Counted from the first letter of the stretch, positions 1-8,500 are shown. The stretch is DNA of 41,282 nucleotides from Collinsella sp. (GCA_022745215.1 JAIIWC010000008.1:1-41282), one strand, 5' to 3'. The notes: generated from the letters alone by a model not told the origin. Made by a program: numbers and translations.

Positions 1-68
1 CTGGTAAGCCCCATCAGGCAGGTTGCCGGCGTTGCCAGATCGACCGTGCTGTTCTGAGATTGCGCCAT
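1..68 (-). CDS. 5' end of an unidentified protein gene, cut by the window edge
   Basis: Reading leftwards, an ATG at 68 opens a frame without stops to the edge (22 codons, beginning MAQSQNSTVDLATP). A strong ribosome binding site (GGAGGG) lies about ten bases upstream. It follows the PTS operon in the same direction, but a terminator at 88-132 separates them, so it is probably its own transcription unit. Too little is visible to assign a function. Confidence 0.5.
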   Translation of the reverse strand, partial: MAQSQNSTVDLATPATCLMGLT

Positions 69-87
69 GCGCGCCTCGCCCTCCAAA

Positions 88-132
88 TAAAACAATCGGA
101 CCGCATCCAGTGTACCCACCGGGTGCGGTCCG
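88..132 (-). terminator. Intrinsic terminator of the PTS operon
   Basis: A 12-base stem (CGGACCGCATCC at 97-108 with GGGTGCGGTCCG at 121-132, one wobble pair) with a 12-base loop. On the minus strand it is followed by a T-rich stretch (ATTGTTTTATTT), the normal layout for a Rho-independent terminator about 57 bases after the IID stop codon. Confidence 0.75.
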
Positions 133-188
133 TTTCAATGGCTCAAAAGCCCTTGCCTAGCAATTCTCGGTCTTAAGCCGAAACGTGC

Positions 189-1109
189 TTACATGAAGCC
201 GCAGACGCGACCGATGATGCCGATGGCGAAGAGAGCCAGGATGATGACGATCGGGCTGACCTTCTTCTTGAGAAGCTTGCAGACCAGCAGGGTCAGGCAC
301 ACGGCGGCAAGGCCGGGGATGAGCTGATCGAGGTTGGCCTGAAGCGTGGTGACCTTCACCTGATCAAGGGCGTTAGCACCGATGGAGTTATACATCGTAA
401 GTGCTTCCTTGACACCCTCAGAACCGGAGGGCAGATTAGCCCAGTCGATAAAGGCGCCAGCAGACTGCGTGACCTTGGAGACGACCGGGGTGAAGGAGAT
501 GGACACCCAGCGCTCGACCAGGGCGCCGATGATGAACATACCAAGGATGGAAGCACCCTCGGTGACCTTGCCCATCAGACCGCCGGAGAGGTCCTTGGCG
601 ATGGAGGAGCCGACCTTGTAGCCAAACTCCTGCGTGTACCACAGGAAGGCGTAACGGATGATGTTCCACGCGAAGAAGAACAGCAGCGGACCGGCGATGC
701 TGCCGGACAGGGCCAGGGAAGCGCCCAGAGCGCCCAGAATCGGGCGAAGGGTGAACCAGAAGGCGGGGTCGCCGACGCCGGCGAGCGGGCCCATCATACC
801 GACCTTGACGCCCTGAATGGCGACGTCGTCAATCGGAGCACCGTTGGCGCGCTCCTCCTCGAGAGCGAGGGTAACGCCAATGACGGGGGCGGAAACATAA
901 GGGTGGGTGTTATAGAACTCCAGGTGGCGCTTAAGAGCGGCAATCTGGTCATCCTTGCTGGTGTAGAGCTTCTTGATCGCAGGGATCATTGCGAAGCACC
1001 AGCCGCCGTTCTGCATACGCTCGTAGTTCCACGAGCCCTGAAGGAACTGATGACGGAAGCAAACCTTCTTGCGGTCAGCCTTGGTGAGCTGAATCTTGTT
1101 CTCTGCCAT
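189..1109 (-). CDS. manZ: PTS mannose/fructose/sorbose family, IID component
   Basis: 306-residue membrane subunit of a mannose-class phosphotransferase permease; with IIC it forms the sugar channel. The N-terminal part carries the family pattern (QGSWNYERMQNGGW, then the MIPAIKKLY region), the middle has GVGDPAFWFTLRPILGALGA, and the C-terminus ends in hydrophobic helices. I chose the ATG at 1109 because an AGGAGGGG site sits about ten bases upstream; a GTG three codons earlier is too close to that site. It is the last gene of a IIAB-IIC-IID operon, 16 bases after IIC. The family is clear. The sugar is not: mannose, fructose, glucosamine and other hexoses are all transported by this class. 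Confidence 0.93.
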   Translation of the reverse strand: MAENKIQLTKADRKKVCFRHQFLQGSWNYERMQNGGWCFAMIPAIKKLYTSKDDQIAALKRHLEFYNTHPYVSAPVIGVTLALEEERANGAPIDDVAIQGVKVGMMGPLAGVGDPAFWFTLRPILGALGASLALSGSIAGPLLFFFAWNIIRYAFLWYTQEFGYKVGSSIAKDLSGGLMGKVTEGASILGMFIIGALVERWVSISFTPVVSKVTQSAGAFIDWANLPSGSEGVKEALTMYNSIGANALDQVKVTTLQANLDQLIPGLAAVCLTLLVCKLLKKKVSPIVIILALFAIGIIGRVCGFM

Positions 1110-1125
1110 ATGTATCACTCCCCTC

Positions 1126-1944
1126 CTACTCGTAATCGTTCAGAATGTCGCCGAGCGGGTCGCCGGAGCCACCGCCCATGCCGCCACCCTGCTTAGCCAG
1201 ATCCTTAAGGCCAAGGTAGATGAGGGCAAGGGAGATGCCGATGAGGCCAAGGGCGATCAGCGTGAGCTGAGGGATGGCAGCAAGGACAAAGCCGAGGACG
1301 AAGAACGGCCAGGTCTCCTTGGTGGCCATCATGTTGATGACCATGGCGTAACCGACGGAAGCGACCATGCCGCCGCCGACAGCCATGCCGCCGGACAGCC
1401 AGTCGGGCATAGCGTTAAGCGCGTTGGTAACAGCCTCGGCCGGGATGATGCACAGAAGTACTGCCGGGATGGCGATACGAAGGCCCTGCATGAGGATGGC
1501 AGCGTACTGCCAGCGCTCGATGCCGGCGAAGTCGCCCTTCTCGGCGCAACCGTCCATGGCGTGAGCGATAGCGGTTGCCAGGGTACGGCAGATCATGGTC
1601 AGGAACAGACCAGCGACCGACAGCGGAACAGCGACGGCGATGGCGGCGGTAACGGCCTTGGCCGAATCAGTGGCGCCGCCGTTGAGGGCGAGCACCATGA
1701 TGATCGAAGAAGCGACCGAGGCCAGAGCGGCGTCAGGCGCGACGGCGGCGCCGACGTTAGCCCAGCCAAGGGCCATCATCTGGAGCGAACCGCCCAGGAG
1801 GATGCCCTCCTGAAGGTGACCGGTTACGAGACCGATAAGCGTGCATGCCACGAGCGGCTGATGGAACTGGAACTCATCCAGAATGCCTTCCATACCGGCA
1901 AGCAACGCGACAATCGCAACAAGCAGAATAGTGATTGCAGACAT
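1126..1944 (-). CDS. manY: PTS mannose/fructose/sorbose family, IIC component
   Basis: 272-residue, very hydrophobic integral membrane protein, of normal length for EIIC of the mannose family. The N-terminus (MSAITILLVAIVALLAGMEG) and the segment around residues 30-70 (PLVACTLIGLVTGHLQEGI, then GGSLQMMALGWANVGAA) are typical IIC signatures. The start is fixed by AAGGAGGG seven to eight bases upstream of the ATG. The C-terminus has a Gly-rich tail (GGGMGGGSGDPL) not needed for the fold. It lies between IIAB and IID with short gaps, so the three subunits are almost certainly co-transcribed and assemble as one permease. Confidence 0.94.
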   Translation of the reverse strand: MSAITILLVAIVALLAGMEGILDEFQFHQPLVACTLIGLVTGHLQEGILLGGSLQMMALGWANVGAAVAPDAALASVASSIIMVLALNGGATDSAKAVTAAIAVAVPLSVAGLFLTMICRTLATAIAHAMDGCAEKGDFAGIERWQYAAILMQGLRIAIPAVLLCIIPAEAVTNALNAMPDWLSGGMAVGGGMVASVGYAMVINMMATKETWPFFVLGFVLAAIPQLTLIALGLIGISLALIYLGLKDLAKQGGGMGGGSGDPLGDILNDYE

Positions 1945-1962
1945 GTATCGGACCCTCCTTTA

Positions 1963-2952
1963 CTATGCTTGAGCGGCCAGTTCGGCCTTAGCTTTCTTCA
2001 ACATGGCGTCGAGATCCTCGGAGGCATCCGAAGGAACCTTGCGGACCTCGAACTTGACGCCCTTGGCCTTGAGGGCCTCGAGGGTCTTAACGTCGTCATC
2101 GCCCATAGCGACGGCGTTGGTGACGACGACCTTGCCCTTGGAGTGAGCCATGGAACCGATGTTGACTTCCTTGATGTCGACGCCGGCCTCGATGGCCTTG
2201 AGCAGATCCTGCGGGTTCTCGAAGAGCAGCATGGCCTTGGTGTCACCAAAACGCGTGTCCTTGACGACCTCGGCCATCTTCTTGATAGGCACGACGTTGG
2301 CATGGACTCCCGGAGGGGCAGCCTGCTCGATCATGGTCTTGCGGAGCTCGTCGTGAGCAACGCCGTCGGAAACCACGATGATGCGGTTGGGGTTGATCTG
2401 CTTGGTCCACGTGGTGGCCACCTGACCATGCAGCAGACGGGTGTCGATACGGACGTGGGCAATCTTGATGTGCCCGTCGCCGATGACCGTTCCCGGAGGG
2501 ATGGCGCCTGCAGGAGCAGCGGCGGCCGCAGCCGGCTTCTTCTCCTCGGGCTCCAGAGACTCGGGCTTGACGCGCACGCCAGCCTTAGCCTCAGTCACGA
2601 GATGTTTTGCGATCGCATGTGCAGTGTTCTTTGCATCAAAGCGCTGCGAATATGCCTCGATGAGCATAGGCAGGTTGACACCGGTGACGATAGCCCAGGA
2701 ATCATGGCCCTCGATGAGCCCGCTAATCTGGTTGAACGGCGTACCGCCCCACAGATCAACGAGGAAGAGCACCTGCTCCTGGTCCTCGAAGGAAGCGACT
2801 GCTTCCTCGACCTTGGCACGGAAGTCGTCGGGGCCCATGCTCGGCTCGAGCGAGACCACGGCTACAGACGGCTGATCGCCAAAGACCATCGAGCCCGTCT
2901 GCTTGATTCCAGCCGCCAAGTCACCATGGCTAGCAAGAACAATACTTACCAT
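1963..2952 (-). CDS. manX: PTS mannose/fructose/sorbose family, fused IIA-IIB phosphotransfer protein
   Basis: Cytoplasmic two-domain protein of 329 residues. Residues 1-125 are EIIA-Man, with the phospho-accepting His9 in VLASHGDLA and the LVDLWGGTPFN motif. An Ala/Pro-rich linker (about 135-152) follows, then EIIB with its active His175 in RIDTRLLHGQVATTW. Phosphate passes HPr to His9 to His175 to the sugar bound by IIC/IID. A GTG lies directly before the ATG; I use the ATG at 2952 because AAGGAGG is then seven bases away. It is the first gene of the operon, so the AT-rich region 2953-3281 should hold its promoter. I see no LevR- or ManR-type activator gene nearby. Confidence 0.94.
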   Translation of the reverse strand: MVSIVLASHGDLAAGIKQTGSMVFGDQPSVAVVSLEPSMGPDDFRAKVEEAVASFEDQEQVLFLVDLWGGTPFNQISGLIEGHDSWAIVTGVNLPMLIEAYSQRFDAKNTAHAIAKHLVTEAKAGVRVKPESLEPEEKKPAAAAAAPAGAIPPGTVIGDGHIKIAHVRIDTRLLHGQVATTWTKQINPNRIIVVSDGVAHDELRKTMIEQAAPPGVHANVVPIKKMAEVVKDTRFGDTKAMLLFENPQDLLKAIEAGVDIKEVNIGSMAHSKGKVVVTNAVAMGDDDVKTLEALKAKGVKFEVRKVPSDASEDLDAMLKKAKAELAAQA

Positions 2953-3281
2953 CACATAACCTCCTTTTTGTCTACGTATTTCCTACACGACAAAAAAGAG
3001 TATAGCCGCAAGTGTGGCAAATTTATAGGAAAAAATGTGAATGGTTGGATTATTTGTTTAAGCGTCATGCTTTTGTTACAAGTTGGTTACATCGCTGGTT
3101 TTCAGCTATTCCTCGCTAAACATAATTAGTTTGACCATCTTAGAAAACAGATACAGGCACAGCATTCACTAATATCGATTTAAATCGGATAAGAACCTGC
3201 TTGACTCTTCGATATTTTGTTTAAACAGACGTGACTTGACTAATTTCGTTAGTTATGCTCTAGCAAACCGTCAAAAAAGAA
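2953..3281. other. AT-rich intergenic region upstream of the PTS operon
   Basis: About 330 bases with no convincing gene; an in-frame stretch here on the plus strand is only an antisense extension with no start signal. The composition is clearly more AT-rich than the flanking genes. It presumably contains the promoter and regulatory sites of the PTS operon, but no pair of -35/-10 boxes stood out. A small inverted repeat, ACTAA-TTTCG-TTAGT, lies near 3239-3253. Confidence 0.6.
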
Positions 3282-3282
3282 T

Positions 3283-3336
3283 AGTCATTGGGGACGTTCT
3301 TTAATGACTAGTCGTTTAAGAACGTCCCCAATGACT
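3283..3336. repeat. Head-to-head pair of class A (13-base core) hairpin repeats, AGTCATT family
   Basis: Unit A is arm AGTCATT (3283-3289), core GGGGACGTTCTTT (3290-3302), arm AATGACT (3303-3309). Unit B is the same unit inverted: AGTCGTT (3310-3316), core whose reverse complement is GGGGACGTTCTTA (3317-3329), AATGACT (3330-3336). The units abut, so the whole is also a 20-base inverted repeat (3282-3301 with 3318-3337). It ends three bases from the hypA stop. A near-identical single unit is at 18699-18725. Confidence 0.85.
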
Positions 3337-3339
3337 AAG

Positions 3340-3765
3340 TTAGGCGATGTGGAGGGGGTTGGCGGCGTCGACGGCGTCAGGAGCAGCGGGACCATCAGGG
3401 GTAGCGTCTGCCAGGTTCTCGTCGGGGGTCTCGATCTGCTTGATCATGACATCCTGGCCCTGCAGCAGATAAGTCTCGCCGCTACCGCAATGGGGACAGG
3501 TCTTTCCGTACTCGACCGTCGCGTAGTCGCGGCCGCACACCTCGCAATGTGTCACGGCCTCAACGGGCTCCACGATAAGCTCCGAGCCCTCGGTGATAGG
3601 CTTTTTATCTGCTGCCCAGCGCCAAGCGTCGAGCAGCAAGTCGGGAACGACGCCCGAGACCTCGCCCAGCAGCAACGTCACGCTCGAAACGCGACGCACG
3701 CCATTGGCGCGAGCCACATTCTCAACATCGCGAATGATGTGATAGACGATTCCGAGCTCGTGCAC
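3340..3765 (-). CDS. hypA: Hydrogenase maturation nickel metallochaperone HypA
   Basis: 141 residues. HypA delivers nickel, together with HypB, to the large subunit of NiFe hydrogenases. The protein must begin MHEL because the first residues bind nickel; here a GTG codon at 3765 gives (M)HELGIVYHI, with GGAAGGA about eight bases upstream, so longer in-frame starts are rejected. The structural zinc site is C74-x2-C77 and C90-x2-C93 (CEVCG, CPHCG). An acidic/Pro-Ala tail of about 25 residues extends past the usual end. It follows a large Fe-S flavoprotein gene by 35 bases in the same direction, far from the hypF-C-D-E genes at 34-39 kb. Confidence 0.93.
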   Translation of the reverse strand: MHELGIVYHIIRDVENVARANGVRRVSSVTLLLGEVSGVVPDLLLDAWRWAADKKPITEGSELIVEPVEAVTHCEVCGRDYATVEYGKTCPHCGSGETYLLQGQDVMIKQIETPDENLADATPDGPAAPDAVDAANPLHIA

Positions 3766-3800
3766 TTTTATATTCCTTCCGCCGTTCCCGTTATGACTAC

Positions 3801-6578
3801 TTACTTGCGACCGAATTTGATCTTGATGGCACGCTTGAGTGCGTACTTGCCCAGGCTGGGGAGCTTTTGCTCGTATTTGACCATCGTTGAGCACTCGGGG
3901 CGGTCGCGATCCAGATGGATGGCGTCAAACGCGCACTTGGTGGTGCACAGGCCACAGCCGATGCACTTGTTGGGGTCGACGATCGAGGCGCCGCAGCCCA
4001 GGCAGCGGGCGGTCTCGGCGCGCACCTGCTCTTCGGTAAAGGTCTCGACGTACTCGCTAAACGGCGCGGCCTTCTCGCTCTCGCGGTCCACGTGGGCAAC
4101 CTCGCGGCTCGCGTTGTCGTAGCTCTCAATCACGACATCGTCGCGGTCGAGCGCGGTGTAGCGGCGCTGGTTGCGGCCGATGGTGAGCGTGGACCCCGGC
4201 TGCACAAAGCGATGGATGGACACGGCGGCCTCGTGGCCGGCGGCGATGGCATCGATGGCAAAACTCGGACCGGTGTAGACGTCGCCGCCCACAAAGATGT
4301 CTGGCTCGGCGGTCTGGTAGGTCTGAGGATCGGCAAGGGCACCCTGACCGCGGCCAAGCTCCACCTTGGAGCCAGCCAGCAGGTCGCCCCACACAATGGA
4401 CTGGCCGATGGACATGACCACGCGGTCGGCATCGACGCGGCGCAGGTCGTTCTCGTCGTACTCGGGCGCAAAACGGCCCTCGTCGTCAAAGACACGCGTG
4501 CAGCGCTTGAAGGTGATGCCGCGCACATGACCGGCCTCGTCCAGGTGAACCTCCTTGGGGCCCCAACCGCAGCTGATGTGCGCGCCGTCCTCGATGGCCT
4601 CGCGACGCTCCTCCTCGCTGGCGGGCATCTGGGCCTCGCTCTCCAGGCAGAACATCTCAACATGCTCAGAGCCCAGACGGCAGGCGTTGCGCGCGACATC
4701 GATAGCAACGTTGCCGCCGCCCACCACGATGGTGCGGCCGGGCAGCGCGTCAATCTTGCCGCTGTTGACCTCGCGCAAGAAGTCGACGGCCACGGTCACA
4801 TCCTCGGCATCCTCGCCCGGAATACCGGCAAGGCGGCCGCCCTGGCAGCCGATGGCAACGTAGAAGGCCTTAAAACCCTGCGTGCGCAGCTCATCGAGCG
4901 TCACGTCACGGCCGACTTCCACGCCATAGCGGAACTCAGCACCCATCAGGCGAATGATCTCGACCTCGGCCTCGATAACATCCTTCTGCAGCTTAAAGCT
5001 GGGAATGCCGTAGGTGAGCATGCCACCCGGGCGCTCGTTTTTCTCGAACACGACGGGCTTGTAGCCCTTCTCGGCAAGATAAAAAGCGCAGGACAGACCG
5101 GCCGGGCCGGCACCGATGATGGCAATCTTCTGGTCGAAGCCGCCAGCGCGCGTCGGTGTCACCACGGGCGGGACGTAGCGGGTCGCAGCGTCCAGATCGC
5201 GCTGGGCGATAAACTTCTTGACCTCGTCGATGGCCACGGCCTCGTCCACGCGACCACGGGTACAGGCATCCTCGCAGCGGCGGTTGCACACACGGCCGCA
5301 GATAGCGGGCAGCGGGTTCTCGCGCTTAATGAGCGCCAGTGCCTCGTCATAGCGGCCCTGCGCCGCGAGCTTCAGATAGCCCTGAACGGCGACATGCGCG
5401 GGGCAAGCCGTCTTGCAGGGCGCGGTGCCGGACTCGTGCGTCTCGATGCGGTTGTCGTTGCGGTAGTTAGGCGACCACTTGGTGTGGTCCCACTTGGTGG
5501 CATCGGGCAGCTCCTGGCGCGGATACTCGGGCACCTGTCCGCCCGCCTTTTTGCTGCAGAGCTTCTGGCCCAGCTTGGCGGCGCCGACCGGACACACCTC
5601 AACGCAGCGGCCGCAGGCCACGCACTTGTCCTTCTCGACCTTGGCGACATAGGCCGAGCGCGACAGGTTGGGCGTGTTGAACAGCTGCGAGGTGCGCAGG
5701 GCGTAGCACACGTTGACGTTGCAGTTACAGATGGCGAAGATCTTGTTCTCGCCGTCGATGTTGGTGATCTGGTGCACAAAGCCGTTGTCCTCGGCCTGGC
5801 GCAAGATGTCGTAGACCTCCTCGCGCGTCACATAGTGGCCGCGGTCGGTCTCGACCACATAGTCGGCCATATCGCCCACGGCAATGCACCAGTCAGCGGG
5901 GTCGTCGGCGCAGCCCTCGCCCATCACACGACGGCTCGCGCGGCAGCTGCAGGTGCTGGCGGCATACTTACCCTCGTATTTGTCGAGCCAATGCTCGATA
6001 TGCTCGATCGGCACCGACGTGCTCGCGGCGTCAATGGCCTTCTCGACCGGAATGACGTGCATGCCGATACCGGCGCCCCCGGGCGGCACCATCGGCGTAG
6101 CCTTGGACAGCGGGCCTTTGGATGCCTGCTCAAAGAACTTGGCATAGACCGGGTGCTCCTCGAGCTGACTCACGCGCATGTTGAGGAACTCGGCGGAACC
6201 CGGCACCAGCATGGGCAGCACCCACTGCTTGGCGCGCTCGGGATTTTCCCAGTTGTACTCGAGCAGACCCGTGTAGCTCATGTCGTCGAGCATCTTCTCG
6301 ATATCGGCCTCGGGCATGCCGGTGAGCTTGACCATCTCGGGCAACGTGTAGGGACGGCGCATCTTCATCTTGCAGAGTACCTCGGCCTGCTCGTCGGTTG
6401 CGGCCTCGGCAAACGACCAGTACTCGTAGCCCAGCAGCTCGTCGCGATGCAGAAGACGGTTGGTGCAATGCTCGCACAGCTTGACAATGGCCTCGCGCGG
6501 ATGCTCCGGCAGCGGCGGCACGAACTCCGAACCGATGTCGGGCTCGGTGTAGCTAATCCCCGGTCCGTTGAGAATCAT
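3801..6578 (-). CDS. Large FAD/NAD(P)-dependent Fe-S oxidoreductase with GltD-like core
   Basis: 925-residue, presumably cytoplasmic electron-transfer enzyme. In order: an N-terminal region (1-310) with cysteine clusters at 35/38, 210-231 and 284-291; a 4Fe-4S ferredoxin motif at about 319-329 (CVACGRCVEVCP); the Fer4 domain of glutamate-synthase small subunits at 388-440 (CKTACPAHV, CGRVCNRRCEDAC); a FAD Rossmann fold (IAIIGAGPAGLSCAFYLAEKG, from 485); an NAD(P) fold (IVVGGGNVAIDVARN, from 617); and a C-terminal ferredoxin (CLGCG at 859, CIGCGLCTTKC at about 872-882). The ATG at 6578 has GAAGGGA upstream. The GltD-type core suggests NAD(P)H oxidation or reduction coupled to ferredoxin-like clusters, possibly an NfnB-like role. 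The substrate is unknown and there is no glutamate synthase large subunit beside it. hypA follows 35 bases later. Confidence 0.85.
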   Translation of the reverse strand: MILNGPGISYTEPDIGSEFVPPLPEHPREAIVKLCEHCTNRLLHRDELLGYEYWSFAEAATDEQAEVLCKMKMRRPYTLPEMVKLTGMPEADIEKMLDDMSYTGLLEYNWENPERAKQWVLPMLVPGSAEFLNMRVSQLEEHPVYAKFFEQASKGPLSKATPMVPPGGAGIGMHVIPVEKAIDAASTSVPIEHIEHWLDKYEGKYAASTCSCRASRRVMGEGCADDPADWCIAVGDMADYVVETDRGHYVTREEVYDILRQAEDNGFVHQITNIDGENKIFAICNCNVNVCYALRTSQLFNTPNLSRSAYVAKVEKDKCVACGRCVEVCPVGAAKLGQKLCSKKAGGQVPEYPRQELPDATKWDHTKWSPNYRNDNRIETHESGTAPCKTACPAHVAVQGYLKLAAQGRYDEALALIKRENPLPAICGRVCNRRCEDACTRGRVDEAVAIDEVKKFIAQRDLDAATRYVPPVVTPTRAGGFDQKIAIIGAGPAGLSCAFYLAEKGYKPVVFEKNERPGGMLTYGIPSFKLQKDVIEAEVEIIRLMGAEFRYGVEVGRDVTLDELRTQGFKAFYVAIGCQGGRLAGIPGEDAEDVTVAVDFLREVNSGKIDALPGRTIVVGGGNVAIDVARNACRLGSEHVEMFCLESEAQMPASEEERREAIEDGAHISCGWGPKEVHLDEAGHVRGITFKRCTRVFDDEGRFAPEYDENDLRRVDADRVVMSIGQSIVWGDLLAGSKVELGRGQGALADPQTYQTAEPDIFVGGDVYTGPSFAIDAIAAGHEAAVSIHRFVQPGSTLTIGRNQRRYTALDRDDVVIESYDNASREVAHVDRESEKAAPFSEYVETFTEEQVRAETARCLGCGASIVDPNKCIGCGLCTTKCAFDAIHLDRDRPECSTMVKYEQKLPSLGKYALKRAIKIKFGRK

Positions 6579-6670
6579 GGTTGTCCCTTCTCTTGCCGCA
6601 GCCCGGCGAGACCGCGGCACCCCTCTTTTTTGCAGGCCGGGCATGCCCCATGCCGTTCACCCGCCATTAG

Positions 6671-6708
6671 TTGACATTGTGTCAAAAATAGTATTGACGA
6701 ACCGTCAA
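6671..6708. promoter_or_regulatory. Two TTGACR-N3-YGTCAA palindromes, candidate TetR operators
   Basis: In the divergent promoter region between the flavoprotein (start 6578) and the TetR gene (start 6767) there are two perfect 6+3+6 palindromes: TTGACA-TTG-TGTCAA at 6671-6685 and TTGACG-AAC-CGTCAA at 6694-6708, with centres 23 bases apart. A degenerate third copy (TTAGGCGAACGGTCAG) lies at 6724-6739. Size and position fit binding sites of the adjacent TetR-family protein, which would then control both directions. Confidence 0.7.
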
Positions 6709-6766
6709 CAATATTCAAGACTGTTAGGCGAACGGTCAGGCAAAAGAGGATGAAAGGCGGCAGAAC

Positions 6767-7429
6767 ATGGGCAACACGTACGCAGATATCCCTGTGGCCG
6801 ACGCCACTCTTGCGTCCGATAGCGCGGCAAAGCGCCTGACGGGCGACGAACGCCGTCGCGAGATTCTCGATGCCGTGCGCACCGTAAGCTCCGAGCTGGG
6901 CGTGTCGCATCTATCCGTCTCGGCCGTGACCAAGCGAGCCGGCTGCACGCGCTCGCTGTTCTACCACTACTTCGCCGATATGGACGCCGCTGTCACCGCC
7001 GTCATGGACGAGGCAATCGACGGTTTTATCTCCGAACTCGAGCAGTGGAACGCCGGCCGCACGGTTGGCGACATCGAAGACGCACTCGACACCGTCGCCC
7101 CGCTCTTTAAGCGCCTGGTCGCCAGCGGCCACGAGCTGCCGAGTACGCTCACCTCAAGCAGTGGCGCGCTCTACGGCGGCTTTTTACACAACGTGGTCCA
7201 GCGTGTGGCGCAGTATATCTGCGACACCACCGTGGTGGATTTTGTCGCCCATCATGAGCTACGCATCGACCATGTCTACGAGACGTTCTACACCCTCATC
7301 ATGGGGTTGTTGATGTATATCCGCACGCACCCCGATGTGCCCGACGAGACGGTCAAGGAAATCATCGCCTCGACACTCCACATCGAGGGCTATACCGCCA
7401 AGTATCCGGAGCGCAAGCCCCAGGACTGA
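6767..7429 (+). CDS. TetR/AcrR-family transcriptional regulator
   Basis: 220 residues. After a variable 27-residue leader, residues 28-75 form the TetR DNA-binding domain (RRREILDAVRTVSSELG, then LSVSAVTKRAGCTRSLFYHYFADMD: helix-turn-helix plus the conserved FYHYF). The remainder is a helical ligand-binding/dimer domain with no recognisable ligand signature. The ATG has AAAGGCGG upstream. It is transcribed away from the large flavoprotein/hypA operon and reads into the membrane protein gene 63 bases downstream. The paired palindromes at 6671-6708 make autoregulation and control of the divergent operon likely. The signal it senses cannot be told from sequence. Confidence 0.92.
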   Translation: MGNTYADIPVADATLASDSAAKRLTGDERRREILDAVRTVSSELGVSHLSVSAVTKRAGCTRSLFYHYFADMDAAVTAVMDEAIDGFISELEQWNAGRTVGDIEDALDTVAPLFKRLVASGHELPSTLTSSSGALYGGFLHNVVQRVAQYICDTTVVDFVAHHELRIDHVYETFYTLIMGLLMYIRTHPDVPDETVKEIIASTLHIEGYTAKYPERKPQD

Positions 7430-7492
7430 CGACATTTGGCCAAACTGCCCGCGATCAGAAGAGGGGCCGCGGGCGTGTGAAAGGAGAGCAGC

Positions 7493-8500
7493 ATGCTGTT
7501 CGATGTTTGGGGTAGCGATACCCTTATCCACTGGGCCGGCTGGGCCATGGTCTTTATTGGCCTGATCGTGCTCAACGAGGTCGGCCGCCGCACCAAGCTG
7601 GGCGCGGCCATCATCTTTGGCGTGGCTCCGCTGGCCATGACCATCTACTGCGTCGCCATCGCCGTCGGCGTTTCGCAGGGTGCCGAGTGGGCGCTCACCA
7701 ACCCCACCCATGTGTACCAGAACAGCTGGTTCCACTACGCCAAGGTATACGCGGCGCTTGCCGGTTGCTGGGGCTTCATCGCCATTAAGTATCAGTGGGG
7801 CAAGATCGGCAGGGCGCACTGGTTCCGCGCATGGCCGTTTGTAATCGTCGCCATCAACATCATGATCGCCGTCGTGTCCGACTTCGAGAGCGCCTATCAC
7901 TTCTTTGTCCTGGGCCAGTCCACTTGGGTCACCTCCGAGGGCGCCACGCAGCTCGCCGGTTGGAATAACGTGTTCAACGGCATCGCCGGAATCATCAACA
8001 TCTTCTGCATGACCGGTTGGTGGAGCGTCTACGCCTCCGAGGACAAGACCGACATGCTGTGGCCCGACATGACCTGGGTCTACATCATCGCCTACGACAT
8101 CTGGAACTTCTGCTACACCTACAACTGCCTGCCCACCCACTCCTGGTTCTGCGGCTTTGCGCTGCTGCTGGCGCCCACCGTCGCCGCCTTTATCTGGAAC
8201 AAGGGCGGCTGGATCCAGAACCGCGCCTTTACGCTTGCTATTTGGTGCATGTTTGCCCAGGTGTTCCCCTACTTCCAGGAGGAGTCCATCTTTGTGACCC
8301 ACTCCACACTCGACCCCGGCGCCGCCACCGCGGTCTCCATCGCCGCGCTGATCGCCAACGTCGCCGCGATCATCTACATCGCCTACCGCGCCAAGAAGCT
8401 CGGCCGCAATCCCTACAAGCAGGATGTCTTTGAGGGCACCAGCGACTGGGAGAAGGCTACCGCCCGCCGCGCCAAGGTGGATTACGCACACGCCGAGTAA
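7493..8500 (+). CDS. Polytopic membrane protein, DUF5692-like
   Basis: 335 residues with roughly eight hydrophobic segments spread over the whole length and a charged C-terminal tail (from about 300). It is rich in Trp, Tyr and Phe (e.g. WVYIIAYDIWNFCYTYNC), which matches my recollection of the DUF5692 family found in gut anaerobes; this assignment is from memory. The ATG has AAAGGAGAG seven bases upstream. It follows the TetR gene closely and ends at a strong terminator, so TetR plus membrane protein is a two-gene operon. A TetR-controlled transporter or channel is possible, but no transport motif is visible and I do not assign a function. Confidence 0.8.
   Translation: MLFDVWGSDTLIHWAGWAMVFIGLIVLNEVGRRTKLGAAIIFGVAPLAMTIYCVAIAVGVSQGAEWALTNPTHVYQNSWFHYAKVYAALAGCWGFIAIKYQWGKIGRAHWFRAWPFVIVAINIMIAVVSDFESAYHFFVLGQSTWVTSEGATQLAGWNNVFNGIAGIINIFCMTGWWSVYASEDKTDMLWPDMTWVYIIAYDIWNFCYTYNCLPTHSWFCGFALLLAPTVAAFIWNKGGWIQNRAFTLAIWCMFAQVFPYFQEESIFVTHSTLDPGAATAVSIAALIANVAAIIYIAYRAKKLGRNPYKQDVFEGTSDWEKATARRAKVDYAHAE

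Noticed and set aside
3019..3050. A sigma-54 type promoter for the PTS operon, as seen with some mannose PTS operons
   Set aside because: TTGCCAC and TTGC elements occur on the minus strand, but the spacing and the invariant GG do not fit, and no LevR-type activator is nearby.
1096..3129. A 677-codon plus-strand frame across the PTS operon
   Set aside because: It is antisense to three clear PTS genes, has no recognisable protein features and no ribosome binding site.
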